The notes: generated from the letters alone by a model not told the origin. A stretch of 64,000 nucleotides of DNA from Incurvaria masculella (GCA_946894095.1 OX335650.1:5642001-5706000), one strand, 5' to 3'. Positions 47,285 to 59,583 are shown, counted from the stretch's first letter. Translations and numbers: made by a program.

Positions 47285-47520
47285 ATGCTCAAATTGGGGG
47301 CAGTTGCGTATAATGCTTTGAAAGAGAAGGAAATTCTTTCTAAAATTGGGAGCAGTTGCAAATAGTGCTTTGGAAGAGGAGGGAATTCCTTCTCGAATTG
47401 GGGGCAGTTGAATATCGTGTTTTGGAATAGGAAATTTCTTCTCGAATTGGGGGCAGTTGCATATCGTGCTTTGGAAGTGGAGGGATGCCTTCTTGAATTG
47501 GGGGCAGTTACATATCGAAG
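47285..47520. repeat. Minisatellite, 4.6 units of about 51 bp, ending in a poly-G run
   Basis: Repeated 'AATTGGGGGCAGTTGCATAT', 'CGTGCTTTGGAAGAGGAGG' and 'AATTCCTTCTCG'. Anchors lie at 47292, 47344, 47396, 47445 and 47496 (spacings 52, 52, 49, 51). On the minus strand each unit reads about 17 residues around 'CNCPQF'. A run of about 12 G follows at 47520. Confidence 0.9.
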
Positions 47521-48807
47521 GGGGGGGGGGAATAATTGACCCCATTTCCCCCTTTATCCTCGCCTGCAAATTAGCTTCTTATTTTATCCGTAAGAGACTT
47601 AACGTGTTTTTTTTACTATTCTCTCCAGTCCTTAAATATTAAATACCTCGAATACTGTCATTTCGTAATTTTGACAACTTCTTATTACCAGTGGTTTAAA
47701 CTAAGAAAAGGAAAAAAAAAACCGTCTTCGGCCGTGTTCGGCTTGCACTGTCTACATAATAATTTAAAAACAGTCTTCTTCAGGGAAATTAAATAATGCA
47801 AGTCTGTTTGCACGCTGGCATCGCTACGTCAAAGGCTGCAGACTAAATATGTGCACACCGCAATGAGGCCGGCGGCGCCGCGGCGTGCGCTTTGGCTGGC
47901 CGCAGGTTCGGAATATGTATCGATCTAAGTTAAATTTAGCTCGCCAGAGCATGTTCGGTCTCAAACAGCCTCCTCGTCCGACACCACTGCAGAATCTACA
48001 GAGATCGATGAGACATGTTGCATAGCCCAAACTGTATCCATACTGCATGAGACGATAACGCTAGTGTAGAGATTAAATGTTTGTAAGGCTGAAAGTTGAA
48101 AAATACGGCCAAGCGCGTACAGGCACCACGCGCAGTGAAGTGTTTCGTAGACGAGAAGAATTTAACCGAAAATATCCCATATTTCAAATAAAACGTAAAT
48201 TTATTTCTGAATTCTTCACCGCACAGTTGAAAATGTATATAAGGAGGAAACACATTATACAACAATTAGGTCTGGCGTTGGACTAACGCCGAGCCCGTGG
48301 TTTGTGTGATTGACTCGTACGGATACTCAGTATGATACACTGCCCGGGACGGATCGAGTCCTACCCCCTCCAAGCGCCAGCGGCTGCGCCGAAACCAAAT
48401 CCGATTTAGTACCATTGATCCATCCCACAAAATATACCGGTAAACTTAATTTTTACCATGTCTCTCCCTCACTCTCAATACGTTCATTTTCTTTTGCGTT
48501 GCCTTATTACTTATCTAATCAGTTGCGTTGTTGCTTATTTCCGAAAACGTTTCGCGAGGTATTAATTACTTTCTTACGTTACTTCAACAAATTGGATATG
48601 AAAGAAACATCACTTTAAACTCTAGGTAGTCAGTATTACTTTCGGTTAGTGTTAGTTCCAGTTGCGACTATTTAGCGCAACTCAAAGAACGAATGCAAGA
48701 CAAATACATTAACATATTTATTTGCATTTTGTTTGATTGCGCGCCCTGTGAGGGGACTCTGCGTTAAGACCAGCCTCGGCACAGGCATTTCTTTTAGCGA
48801 GAAGCAT
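47521..48807. other. No recognisable gene
   Basis: GC-richer patches lie at 47840-47990 and 48290-48420. Short frames overlap on both strands with no recognisable family. Confidence 0.4.
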
Positions 48808-48880
48808 TTTTAACCGACTTCAAAAAAGGAGGAGGTTCTCAATTCGTCTGTAAGTTTTTTTTTGTTTTCTTTTTTTTAAG
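48808..48880 (+). repeat. 'ACCGACTTC' family element, copy 4, terminal fragment
   Basis: 'TTTTTAACCGACTTCAAAAA', 'GGAGGAGGTTCTCAATTCGT' and T runs. The remainder is not recognisable. Confidence 0.75.
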
Positions 48881-49103
48881 TCCCAATAGAATTAGAGAAA
48901 CTTTTTATCTTTAATTTCGTGAATGATCATTAGCAATTAATAGTTTTAGGCTAGTAAAGATAATTTTCATATATATTTTGTTAATCACTTACCGTAATAG
49001 ATTTTTTATAAAACAATATCGTAGGCTAGTTTTCTTAAATAGTTAACTTTCACAGCCGTATGTAATGTATGGAGAATTGAAGCGCGCGCGCAGTGTGTGT
49101 TAA

Positions 49104-49628
49104 GGTGGCCCATCCCGCTCATCTCCCCATACAAAAGGGGAAAGAAGATGACGCCCATGTTTCTTGTCAGAGATCCAAAATTTTGCTCAAAATAGCTTTA
49201 TTTGATCGAACTAGATGTCTGATGACCATTGGCATTGTAAAATTGTGTTTGGTTTCTAAGTTGTAAGGTCCGAAAGTTCGCATTTTTCGCGCGTTTTATA
49301 CAATAACTTTGGAGGTGGATTACGCAGCTTAAAAAAATTAGTCATCAGACATAGCTTATTTAATCAAGATTTATAATCTATTTGGTTTTTGTTCGATTTT
49401 TTACTACAGCGGTCGTGGTTTACTTTTAGCTATAAGTCGTTTTTTAATTAAAATTTTCGTAAATCTTACCAAATCATACACTATGCACATTGTCTTTTTT
49501 GTGGACAGGTTGCATCTTCCTCATCACGGAGCCTGTCTTATTCTTTGAAACAGAGAAGGTCCCAGAGCGCAACAGCACGGTTTTTTACCGTGCCCGCGAA
49601 TGAGTTAGGCCCGCCGGGTTGGGCCACC
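49104..49628 (-). mobile_element. TTAA-flanked MITE, copy 3
   Basis: TTAA lies on both sides (49100-49103 and 49629-49632). The right-type end GGTGGCCCATCCCG is at low coordinates and the left-type end CGGGTTGGGCCACC at high coordinates, so the copy is inverted relative to copy 1. Length is 525 bp. The subterminal hairpin is mutated (GGTTTTTTACCGTGC). Confidence 0.92.
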
Positions 49629-49785
49629 TTAAGGCTACGCCCTCCACCCGTGGGAAAAAAATATTGCCCCAACACATTGACACAACGTGCTCACTCACAC
49701 AAATGTAAGACATTTACACGGCGCACATTGGATCACGATGCACGGTGGACTTGGACTATGTATTTTTTAAATATTATAAAATTAT

Positions 49786-49883
49786 GATATTAGCCCAATA
49801 CAACACATTCCCGAAGAAATTAGGTGCCATGCCAGGACGTTCGCTTTATGAGCAGCGCTACATTGAACTGGATGGAACTGGAT
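49786..49883 (-). repeat. SINE body fragment
   Basis: 'TGATATTAGCCCAATACAAC', 'AATTAGGTGCCATGCCAGGA' and 'CTACATTGAACTGGATGG', with GGAACTGGAT duplicated at the end. Head and tail are missing. Confidence 0.8.
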
Positions 49884-50155
49884 GGCATTTGCGAATCCGA
49901 GTTTGATTTGACAGCTTACTCACCGTCGGCGTAAGTACGTTGACCTTGCCGTTTACGCCTACTTCGCGTTTTTATAGAAATCGGAAGTCCGAGTTTGACT
50001 TTGACAGAAGTCTGAAGAAGTATAGCCACAGAATACAGTAAAAACTTGTATGGAATTGGACGTCTCTACGTAAATTAGAAGTTCCGTAAACGCCAATTTA
50101 GGTGAGAACTGTGTGAGGTGTGAGGTTGTGTGAACTTAGTGTGAGCACTGACCAC
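49884..50155. other. Unassigned spacer with partial inverted sequence
   Basis: 'CGAGTTTGATTTGACAG' and 'CGAGTTTGACTTTGACAG' recur 70-80 bases apart. There is no clear element boundary. Confidence 0.35.
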
Positions 50156-50237
50156 TCAGAGTGGGCGGACTATGCGGTTTCTGTATTGTTATTCTGCCTA
50201 CCTAATCCCGTACTAAGTTTTGACAGATACACTCTGA
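50156..50237 (+). mobile_element. Short TIR element ('TCAGAGTGGGCGGACTAA' family), copy 3, internally deleted
   Basis: The ends TCAGAGTG and CACTCTGA are retained, with 'GGGCGGACTATGCGG' and 'CTAATCCCGTACTAAGTT'. It is 82 bp against 115 bp in copy 2. Confidence 0.72.
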
Positions 50238-51781
50238 ACACGACTGTAACTCAAAAGGCGAGAAACTAGAGTCAATTCATTGATCGTACAGAGCGCATCA
50301 CCTTCGGTGTTACACTAGGCATTGGAATTTGCAAAGAAAACGTATCTGCGTCAAAGTCCAATGTGTGGCGACTAGAATGATGCCGTTTGTACACACGTAT
50401 ATATTACTAAAAAAAGTATTAGGAATGGACTTTATGTGTTTTCAGAAAAGTGTCTCTTCTATAGTAAAACCTTCTGTGGGTAGAATGAGTTCGCTTGCTA
50501 CTGTTTGTCCGAAGCAAACAGCGTACCGCCGCCCCCCCTCCCCCCCCCTGCCACGGCCAGCCCGCCCCGCGTCACCGCAAAGCTCCCGACACGGGACCCG
50601 ACTCCGCCGCGGCGCACGCGGCTCGCGGGGAGAGGCGGGGGGGGGGGCAGCTTTAAATAATTAAAATTTCGCCTGTCACTGCTGTCGCGCTGTCTCGAAG
50701 CCAAGATGTTTGGAATGTGATTTGCACTCCAAACCAAATACGTTTTGCATGTTGATGACATAAGAAGCTATTATCGAGAAGGCTGGTAGGTAGTTTTGTG
50801 TTGGAACATACTTATTTCTTAATTTTAATGTACAGTCGACCAAAGTTCTAAAGACACTTCCGGTTAAAGGTTATAATGAATTGTGTTAAAATACAACCTA
50901 CCTTGTAAATGGGCAAATATTACAAAAAAAATTTAAACCTCTGTTAAAAACGATCAAGCACAAAACTTTATTTCAGAATGTATGTGCTCATTACTGAAAT
51001 TTGAAATTTTTAAACTACTTACGACCAATTTTTTGAAATTGAATATTTTTTATTAAATTGATTACCAATGAAGCCTGGTTCTAACTTCATTATTTGGTAA
51101 ACCATCAAATTCATTTCACCGTTCTTCCATCACAAAAACAGCAAGAACAATAAAATATGCATGTATACAGAATCCACACTGAACCAACCATTTCTCGTTC
51201 TCGTTACATCGAATCGTGAATGCAAATTCCCCGTGTTTACAATTCTACCAACAGAATTATTCGTGCATACGAACTCGCTAATTTCCCAGATAGCTCAAAG
51301 CATTCCTCTAAGCTTTTCCTGCGTTCCCTGTAAATGCTTTTGTCTGGTGCATCGTATGCGTTTGACTTGAGATTAGTAACAAAACGAATGTTTTAATTAA
51401 GGCGCTCGGTCTAGTCAACTCGAAGCATAAGTACCGTCGCCACACCGTGACCATTTGGGGAAAGGGTAGCCGCTGTATCTCTACATGAAGCTGCTTGTTC
51501 CAACATGTCAACAAAAACGCAAAACACAGGTGCATAGAAGATAATCAGCGTGTACGCTGACCATTTGGACCTAAAAATACAAGAAGCCTATATCGCACTA
51601 ACGAAATATCCAAGATTAACCTAAGATGAACCTAACCATTGATAAATGATAGTATGGAAAGATTGCTAACGTCATACAATTGTTGAGTAGGGATAAATAC
51701 ATACCAATGATTACCAATGATATTTCTTAATAACAATAATATTAATTAATTTCTAGTTAAAATGTGAAGTTTTCATCGCTC
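50238..51781. other. No recognisable gene; GC-rich patch at 50520-50655
   Basis: The patch has poly-C and poly-G borders and open frames on both strands (87 and 111 codons) that look compositional. The rest is AT-rich. Confidence 0.4.
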
Positions 51782-51785
51782 TTAA

Positions 51786-52344
51786 GGTGGCCCAACCCGG
51801 CGGCCCTAACTCATTCGCGGGCACGGTACAAAACCGTACTGTTGCGCTCTGGGACCTTCTCTGTTTCAAAGAATAAGAGAGGCTCCGTGATGAGGAAGAT
51901 GTAACATGTCCACAAAAAAGACAATGTGCATATTGTATGATTTGGTAAGATTTACGAAAATTTTAATTTCAAAACGACTTATAGCTAAAAGTAAACCACG
52001 ACCGCTGTAGTAAAAAATCGAACAAAAACCAAATACAGTATACCAAAATGTAGATTATAAATTTTGATTAAATAAGCTATGTCTCATGACTAATATTTTT
52101 AAGATGTTCTTACTTTATCATTGCGTAATCCACCTTCAAAGTTATTGTATAAAACGCGCGAAAAATGCGAAATTTCGGACCTTATAAGTTGGAAACCAAA
52201 CACAATTTTACAATACCAATGGTCATCAGACATCTAGTTCTATCAAATAAAGCTATTTTGAGCAAAATTTTGGATCTCTGACAAGAAATATGGGCGTGAT
52301 CTTCTTTCTCCTTTTGTATGGGGAGACGAGCGGGATGGGCCACC
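51786..52344 (+). mobile_element. TTAA-flanked MITE, copy 4
   Basis: TTAA at 51782-51785 and 52345-52348, TIRs GGTGGCCCAACCCG and CGGGATGGGCCACC. Length is 559 bp, with about 17 extra bases near 52033 ('CAGTATACCAAAATGTAG') compared with the other copies. Confidence 0.92.
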
Positions 52345-52348
52345 TTAA

Positions 52349-52659
52349 ATAGGCAAATTTGGAACTAAAAGCTTAGTTTTTTGACGGTGTAACTAGTTCT
52401 GGCAGTGATGGGAGATGGCGCTGGTTAGAAATGTCATAGTACCAGCAAACAAAAGCAATTATCAGTGAATTTTGTACGTTGCGACATTAGAAGTCTATCC
52501 CTACTATCCTTTGTCATAACCTCACCTAACCTATTTATAATAATGACTAGCCCGGAATTTCTTGTCATTTGTACTTACCTGTACCCGTTTTGTAAATTGA
52601 GGTATCCAAGAATGTATAGAACTAATGGGAAAAAAATATTGCAAAGACATCATTTCAAG
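52349..52659. other. No recognisable gene
   Basis: Nothing was assigned. Confidence 0.4.
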
Positions 52660-52925
52660 TATTTCTTCCCGTGAGAGAGAAGTGAAGAGGCGACTACGGG
52701 ATTCGGCGTTCGTGTTTCGGATTCCGCGTAAAGTACTCTTCTTTATTACAAGAAGGAATGGTTAATCTCGCCCGGATTTAAGAAACGATGAAAATTATCC
52801 GTGTTTTCCATCCAATTATATGTAGCCGTGTATTTTTACGAAGGTCTTGACGTGGCAACTAATTTTCATGAGATGTGTTGGGCTAATATCATGACAGTAT
52901 AGGTATTGTATGCATAGGTAACTGT
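52660..52925 (+). repeat. Modular SINE, third-type head, decayed
   Basis: 'TATTTCTTCCCGTGAGAGAG' and 'CGACTACGGGATTCGGCGTT', then 'GATTCCGCGTAAAGTA'. The body follows ('GATGAAAATTATCCGTGTTT', 'GAGATGTGTTGGGCTAATAT'). A body segment of about 60 bases is scrambled or lost. Confidence 0.78.
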
Positions 52926-54649
52926 AATAAGGATACATCTGAAAGCACTATTACATTCAATTTAAAATAATTTCATCCCTTAAAAGCTCTCATGTCTGAA
53001 AACATTGTTTTCGTAGTAATTACATAGCAAATCTTCAAGGTTTCTTACTAAGCAGATAGCTTGTTCAATGTAGAGTATTCCAATAATCCGCCTCTCCGAT
53101 CCAAGTGCGGAGGAGGTAGCCAACTTAATGGAGTCATATGTTCAGGCACTAGCGCCTGCCAGGCTAATGGTTACAATTTGTCTTCGCACGGTTGGCGGTT
53201 CCGCGGCTTAGCTCTGAGCTATTAGATCGCCCCGCTGCGAACCACCAGCATAAGAAGGCAGGCTATACGAAGGTTTGGCTTGGCCATTGTAGATAGAAAT
53301 TCTACCGTTATTTTACTGCACTCAAAAGCTTTCAGTCGGGTTTATTTCCACGATTTCGGCACGAAATAGGAATTAATTGTTGGACGGTTTCCAAGGGTTC
53401 TCTCATTATCTCGCCTGCACTTAGCAAATGCTTAACAATCTGGTACTTTTGGAGTGCCTGTTAAAAAACCCTCAATTAAGTGGACATGGCATGTATGTAT
53501 GTCCTTATCCGGTAAGTAAACTTAATAAAAAAAGTGTTATGTGATAGGTCTTATGGAATAATTAGAGGTCCAGTCATTTCGTGACCTCAGGACATAGAAA
53601 TTGGCTTACGGACATTGACAGTGGAGTAAAATGGAAATGCAAAATGTTGACTAAAATCATCATTTATTTTTACCATTTTTTTATTTGTGAATGATGTCGT
53701 AATTAACAAAAAATGGACAGAAGGCTTTTTTGCTTGACTACTTTAAATTGTTTATTGATTTGACCCTAAACTAGGGCACAAGTTATCGATGCGCGCAAAA
53801 ACATTGGTTCATACGTTGACGTTGATTTAGTTTTTTTGTTCTTTCGTGGACTCGAATCTAAAACTTCAATTCCCAGTAGACATCGCGTAGTGGGGTAAAT
53901 CTAAGCACACAAATCATAATATTATTCTGTGAAATAATTCATTTTTCATTGACGTATCGAAACAGCTTCAAGCAGCGCAAATACAAGACCAATTGGTATA
54001 TAGTGTTAAAAAAAGGATTATATTTTTATATTTTTTAATTACCATCAATATTATTGTTACCCTTTATGTTTGCATTTGAATAATAATAAATATCTTGTTT
54101 TTTTGCGCACATTCAATTTATAGGGACCCTGTTATTTAAGGTAGTTTTAAAATCTACAGATTATGAATGTTTACTTTAATATTGTTTTGTCTAATGTGAC
54201 ATAATTAAGTTTAACATAATTAACCAAGCGATTGATTTAAACATCAACTTAGCGCTAGCACTGGTTTCGTACAATCCTCACATCAAGTCCTGGTGCACAT
54301 TGTAAGCCTGTACCTATGTACATCCCAAGCGGAGTGCTCCTCAGATTTATTAAAGAGCTTAATGTTTTTGTTTCATTAAACGTGAACCCGCGGGGGGGGT
54401 GCGGCGGGGTGGGGCGAGGCGAGAGCGGGTGCAAACGGGGTGATAACGTGAAAGCGGCCGACAACAGCTCGCAACGGATTTGCTTTACATTCGTTTTGGG
54501 ATTAACGACAGTTTCCCTAGTTACTTGACAAAAAAAAATGCGGAAACACAAAGATTGATTATTTTCGTTCAGATGTTATTCAACAAAATATATCGAGATT
54601 TCAAAGTTGTTTTAAAGGCAAAGGAGTTGAGGAATGTGATGTGTATGTA
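52926..54649. other. No recognised gene; GC-rich patches
   Basis: About 53085-53235 has a plus-strand open stretch reading 'DPSAEEVANLMESYVQAL' that I cannot assign and that has no clear splice sites. About 54380-54470 is a GC-rich patch with a G-run. Confidence 0.4.
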
Positions 54650-55345
54650 TGTATAATCGGGGGAACGGCAGAACGTCTAATATGCAGATCGTATAATGTC
54701 ATATTTTAACAAAATTTTAAAACCATGCACAACGTATAATCGGCAGATCGCATAATTTTATACGTAGTGAATGAAGAAGTTTAAAAAATAAAATTACTTA
54801 TTTCTCCATGCATAACGTATAATAGTCACAACGTATAATATTATGATCTTTATTTAACAAAAAAAAGAAAACCATGCATATCATATAATCCAAAAACTTT
54901 TCATACGATAAGCGCCCTTATGCATATACTTTTAAAACGTATACTCGCACGTGACGTTTCGACCGTCTCAATTAGCGTAAGGTGGCCTTTCGAAATTGTA
55001 GCAAATATCGATTCGTAGCAATTTCAGCCTTAAATGTATCGTTATTAGGGCGCTTTATGCAGTGCTTCTTGGCATATTATACGTTCTACATGGTTTTCTT
55101 TTTTTGTGAATTCATGTTAGGAATATTATACGTTGTGACTATTATACGTTTAATATGATGCAAAGAGTTGATTTTATTTTTAAACTTTATTCATGCACAA
55201 CGTATAACATTATAGGCGCTTAACGTATAACATTATACGTTGTGAATATTATACGATATGCATGGTTTTCATTTTTTGGAAAAAAATACTATTATACGTT
55301 GTGAATATTATACGTAGTGAATACGACTCGTATAATCGACTGTGC
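54650..55345. repeat. CGTATAAT / ATTATACG motif array (foldback-like element)
   Basis: The left half carries CGTATAAT (54690, 54733, 54816, 54832 and variants). The right half carries mainly its inverse ATTATACG (55076, 55125, 55141, 55233, 55247, 55291, 55306), plus CGTATAA at 55201, 55223 and 55329. Larger inverse pairs include 'AACCATGCATATCATATAAT' against 'ATTATACGATATGCATGGTT' and 'ATAAGCGCCCTTATGC' against 'TTAGGGCGCTTTATGC'. The overall symmetry suggests a foldback element whose arms are built from a short repeated word. Confidence 0.85.
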
Positions 55346-57880
55346 AGCAAGGACACGTTCATTAAAGAAAGATCCCCGTAAAAAGAACTACATTATGAAT
55401 ATCTTGCAAGGCTGGACCCGAACCAGCAATATTACTTAGAAAAGCGACGTACATGCTTACTACGAAAAAAATATATATACTTAAGCAAAGGAGTCAATTT
55501 GACGTTCAAAAATTAAGTTAATATTTTTTATCGTGAAAAAATATTCTCAATAATGTATGCTCAAAATATTATTAATTATTATAAAAGTTTGTATGGTTCT
55601 AAAGTTAATTTAAAAATACCAATAATATTTTTAAGACTGTCCTTAGGTAATAGTTATAATGTTATAATGCATTTCAAAATAATAATGAAAGCTAATGATT
55701 TTTTTTTCTTTCTGTGGAAATTAAAATAAAAAGTCATTAGCCTTCCTTAGGAATGCATGTTAAGCAATAGCGCTCGGTACACCTAGTGAGAAAGGAGTGT
55801 ACCTAGTCAGCCAGGAGATGGTATGAGAGCATACGTGAGCCTGTGTCTTGTCTAGTGTAAACTTACTCCGCATTGAACAAGGTATTGTACAAGGAATGGA
55901 GCTAGCAAAGAGATAATAGGGAAAGCCGTGGTAAATAAGAGCGCTGAGAAAAGCTTTGGAGTGGCACATGACACATGCCGGGGATATGCTTTTAGTGTCA
56001 AAGCCTTGTCAATGAAATGTTTACTACCATCATGTCAAAACATAATGAGGTAATATTAGTAGTGATCAAGATGGAATACAATATTTAAAAAACTTACAAA
56101 ACTTTAGTCGAAATAAATTTGAAAAAAAAAATTAAAGTACCTAGTACACGCTTGTAAAAAATTCAAGATTTTTGTCCGAATACTCTCATATTTAACCCTC
56201 TCACCCCATAGGTAATACGTTATAGTGAATTTTATGAAGCTTATGTATACGTATGCGTCGAAAGAAACAGCAAAAAATGTTCTCAAGTTATAAGCTTGCA
56301 GGACGGACAGACGTCAGACGTTGTGATTTCTTTATTTTGTTTTTTTCTGAAAATCTATGTTTTCATTCACTCAATCGCACTCACTTTAAAATTGGGAGTA
56401 CGTAATATTATGCACGAAGATGGTTTGTGAAGCTTCTTCAAATAACAGTGGAAACTGGATCACTTTGTAGATTCAAATTAGGCACACACGAAACGAGATG
56501 CGAGCAATTCTAAATAGCCTCGGGCACGACCCCCCACCCCCTCTACCCGCTCCGCCCCCCTCCCTCTACCGCCCCCCGGGGAAGAATTCGCGTAATGTGC
56601 AAACCGCTTAATTTAGTTTGTTAAAGTTGAAAAGGCATAACATACTAGGATACGAGCGTTGGGATGTGGGGGATCGACATGATATCCCCGACCGTTTCTC
56701 GGTGATTTGATCCATCACACAATGTGCCTATGTCACATAATCAGCCGTAATAATTTTGATGAATTTTCTGGATATTTTAAATAGAAAACATACGATCATT
56801 AAGGACAGGATTTTTTATTTTTTATTTTTATTCAATATTCAGTATTTTATTCATTGTTGAATATCCTTTGATTCCTTGCATAAGTAACCTTACTGACTGA
56901 CATACAACGCATATTGTAAACAGTTGCTAGACCTAATTTTCAATTTGAAGGAAACATTCCTGGAGTGCCTTAGAAATGTACTAAACACTATTTTTTTTAT
57001 TCCATACTTAAAGCAGTGAATCGGTTTATGGTTGATTAAACATGTATTATTAAACAGTTATTAAACATTCATTAGATTGCGATGAGTTATTCTACGTTCG
57101 CCCGCATAACCACATTTAACTGGACTCCGTACGGGTAAATATCCAAAAGTAAATTGACCCGAGCATAGCTCCAAATCCTAAAATACGAATTTTAGTCTCA
57201 CGAGTTTAGTGCAGGTAAGGAAGCTATCGAAATTTTGAGCTTTATTTAAAAGCTAAAAATATAGATCGAAAACGTTTGGATCGATCGAAGAAAATCACAA
57301 TAAATACAACGTTCAATTCAGGAATATACTCTTTGCAACAAATCACATTTTACGGATAGCATGTCTCGATTATTAAGGTTGAAAGCATTAGTAAAATATT
57401 AAAATACTGCCTCTTATAAGCGTCTATCGTGGGTAAATCGGAGCAGGAACGTGCGTGGAGTTTGCAATGGGGCACTTTGTTGATCACTAATTAACATACG
57501 TGAGATTATACTAATGAATTATCAACTGCTGAGTGAAGTGTGTGCTAGCATTCCGGGGCACTGGTGTAGGGATAGCACACATCATCTACACCAATAAGAG
57601 CTGCTATTTACGAAACCTAAGTATACGATTTGCTGTAGGCAATTATTTTTAAAAGGACTTTTTAGTAGCAAACAGCAAACAATTTACTTCTCCATCTGTC
57701 AACAGGAAATATAATAAACCAGTTCCAATATATACTTCTCTGATCTAAGGTCCTTGTCTGGTTAGATCCGTGGCACGTAAAGTCCATGTCAGATGGTTAC
57801 TTTTGCAGCTGGGGCAAATGAATGGGGGTTTTAAACACGAAACGGCCGTTTTAATTTACTAACTCATTTTAATTCAAGTT
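55346..57880. other. No recognisable gene; GC-rich patch
   Basis: A C-rich patch lies at 56525-56580. Nothing else was assigned in this AT-rich stretch. Confidence 0.4.
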
Positions 57881-57909
57881 AAACCTGCATGATGTCCAGA
57901 TATCAGAGA

Positions 57910-58208
57910 GAAACTATTTCCACTTCGCCTCATGATTTGACTGATCTGCAGAGAGCGACGTGCGATACAGCTTGCCTTAACCTGTCAAACCGATACGGAA
58001 ATGAAGGGATTTTGGACAGAATTGTTACGTGTGACGAAAAGTGGACTGTTTATGATAATCGCAAGCGAAAAACGCAGTGACTGACCCCAGATTAAACGTC
58101 ACAACAATGTCTTAAAACGAAACTTACCCATAGAAAGAGGTAATCGTTTGGGGATCACTTCATGATGAATGTAATTCACTACGGCTTCCTCAGATCCGGT
58201 GATGTCAT
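57910..58208 (+). pseudogene. Mariner transposase remnant
   Basis: The plus strand reads 'PHDLTDLQRATCDTACLNLS', 'NRYGNEGILDRIVTCDEKW' and 'VYDNRKRKTQ', then TGA (58078-58080) where mariners have tryptophan. Out-of-frame or stop-containing matches follow ('QQCLKTKLTHRKR', 'VIHYGFLRSGDVI'). This is the middle of a mariner (Tc1/mariner, DD34D) transposase. The aspartate of 'TCDEKW' (codon 58033-58035) is the first catalytic residue. The second and third, the N-terminal DNA-binding domain and both TIRs are missing. About 100 of roughly 345 residues remain, with several stops. It is clearly dead. Confidence 0.9.
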
Positions 58209-58309
58209 CTTTGATCGAATGTGGCACCAAGATGAGCAGGTAGTTTGTGTCCATGTCGTACAAAACATCCACGTGCAGAGGACATGGAAAGTCTTGATAA
58301 AGAAAGATG

Positions 58310-58522
58310 GAACCAACTGGACCTACGGACTTAAACCCATCATCTTTATAGAGGAAGGGCACCTACAGTTTTCTAAGTATTGAGAACCATGGAAAAACTC
58401 ATACTCGCGACGATATGCACTCAACTATCCCAGAAAGAGAAAGAAAGTAGTACAATGAACCGGGCGGCGATTGAATCTATGACCTCTGGTCCACGCGCCC
58501 CTAAGCTACGAGCCGCTTCTAT
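58310..58522 (-). repeat. Modular SINE, tRNA-type head, 3'-truncated
   Basis: On the minus strand 'AGCGGCTCGTAGCTTAGGGG' (A box) and 'GGTCATAGATTCAATCGCCG' (B-box region) lead through 'CTTTCTCTTTCTGGGATAGT' to 'AAAACTGTAGGTGCCC' and 'GTTGGTTCCATC', where it stops. It lies about 100 bases past the mariner remnant. Confidence 0.83.
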
Positions 58523-59277
58523 AAATAAGGAATTAAAACTTAAAGTAATTATTTTTCCTTTATTTTGAAAACCAACAGTATGCAACGAGCCAACTGCAAT
58601 TATGCAGAAGTAAATCCAGTAGACCTATAGTTATCCTTCCGGTCAACATTTGAATATATAATATAAATAAATATATAATCTCTTTTTATCCAAGATTATA
58701 TAGTATCCAAAAAAATATATAGTACATGATTTTACAAAACCTGAAATTATTGCATAGAAAGCAAGCAAGCATAAAAATAGAAAAAAATATTCGGGTAAAA
58801 AAATATTTTGTCTAGCCTCCAATGTGCAAGCGTCACGGATTCGCCGAAACTGCAACGAATCCGTAAGAATTCGTTCCACACAGCGGTAACACTGTTTTGT
58901 ACACTTTTCTGCCACAACGAGGACATTATGGAATTTCGAGCCGACTGCTTTATTACGCCGAGAGTCCTTTGGAATAATTGTCTCGCGAACAATGGGGGTA
59001 ATGATTATGTGACGGACGTTGTAAAGTAATAGAGGCGACAATATTCTTGCTGCTCTATTGTTTTGCCCGAAGAATGCATAGTTTTATGGCTATCCTAAGG
59101 CCTTTAAGACAAGCCTCTAAGGCTTTTGTATTTTGTTCATTCGAGAAGCGGAAATAATTATAGATTGTATGGAACAAAAGCTTGCAAACTTGACTATCTT
59201 TAGCCATCTAACGATATTTATTTTCTGTGTTAAGTTTATTTAAATTCCAATATTATGCGGTGACAGTTTCCAAATCC
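58523..59277. other. No recognised gene; moderately GC-rich core at 58805-59035
   Basis: The core is open in several frames on both strands (73-132 codons), none recognisable. It stands out from very AT-rich flanks and could be a conserved element. Confidence 0.4.
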
Positions 59278-59583
59278 GTGACCTATTTCTACCACCGCAC
59301 AACGCGGAACAGGAAGGGAATGCAGCCATTCACTGTCGACATTCCCAAAATAAGAACGCCCCGATCCTCTAGATATTGTATCTATAGGGTCGGCAAACTA
59401 TGGAATAGACCCCCTGCCGAAGTTTTTCCCTTAAAGCACAACCTGGGGCCCTTCAAACATGGTGTGAAGAAGCACCTGGTCGGCCGCCATGGTTTTCGCA
59501 GCACCTGTAAAAGTCCAAAAGCCCATGGGACCGTCGGTCGCCTTTTTTGTGAGGTCCCGGCGTGCGGCATATGCCGCGCTTAA
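59278..59583 (+). pseudogene. LINE (CR1/Jockey-type) C-terminus and 3' end, interrupted by a MITE
   Basis: It reads 'TRNRKGMQPFTVDIPKIRT', 'GKLWNRPPAEVFPLKHNLG' and 'GVKKHLVGRHGFRST', closely parallel to 25140-25420. The 3' end 'GCCGCGCTTAA' is split by the MITE at 59584-60123. The rest of the LINE tail (TTAACATAAAAAAA) resumes at 60124. Confidence 0.9.

Noticed and set aside
47285..47520. CRISPR-like array
   Set aside because: The whole 51-bp unit is repeated, with no unique spacers; it is a minisatellite in a eukaryotic genome.
53085..53235. Possible exon reading DPSAEEVANLMESYVQAL
   Set aside because: No matching splice sites and no recognisable family; kept only as a note in the spacer entry.
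58099..58362. 87-codon minus-strand ORF
   Set aside because: It lies antisense to the mariner remnant and extends into a SINE; a shadow frame.
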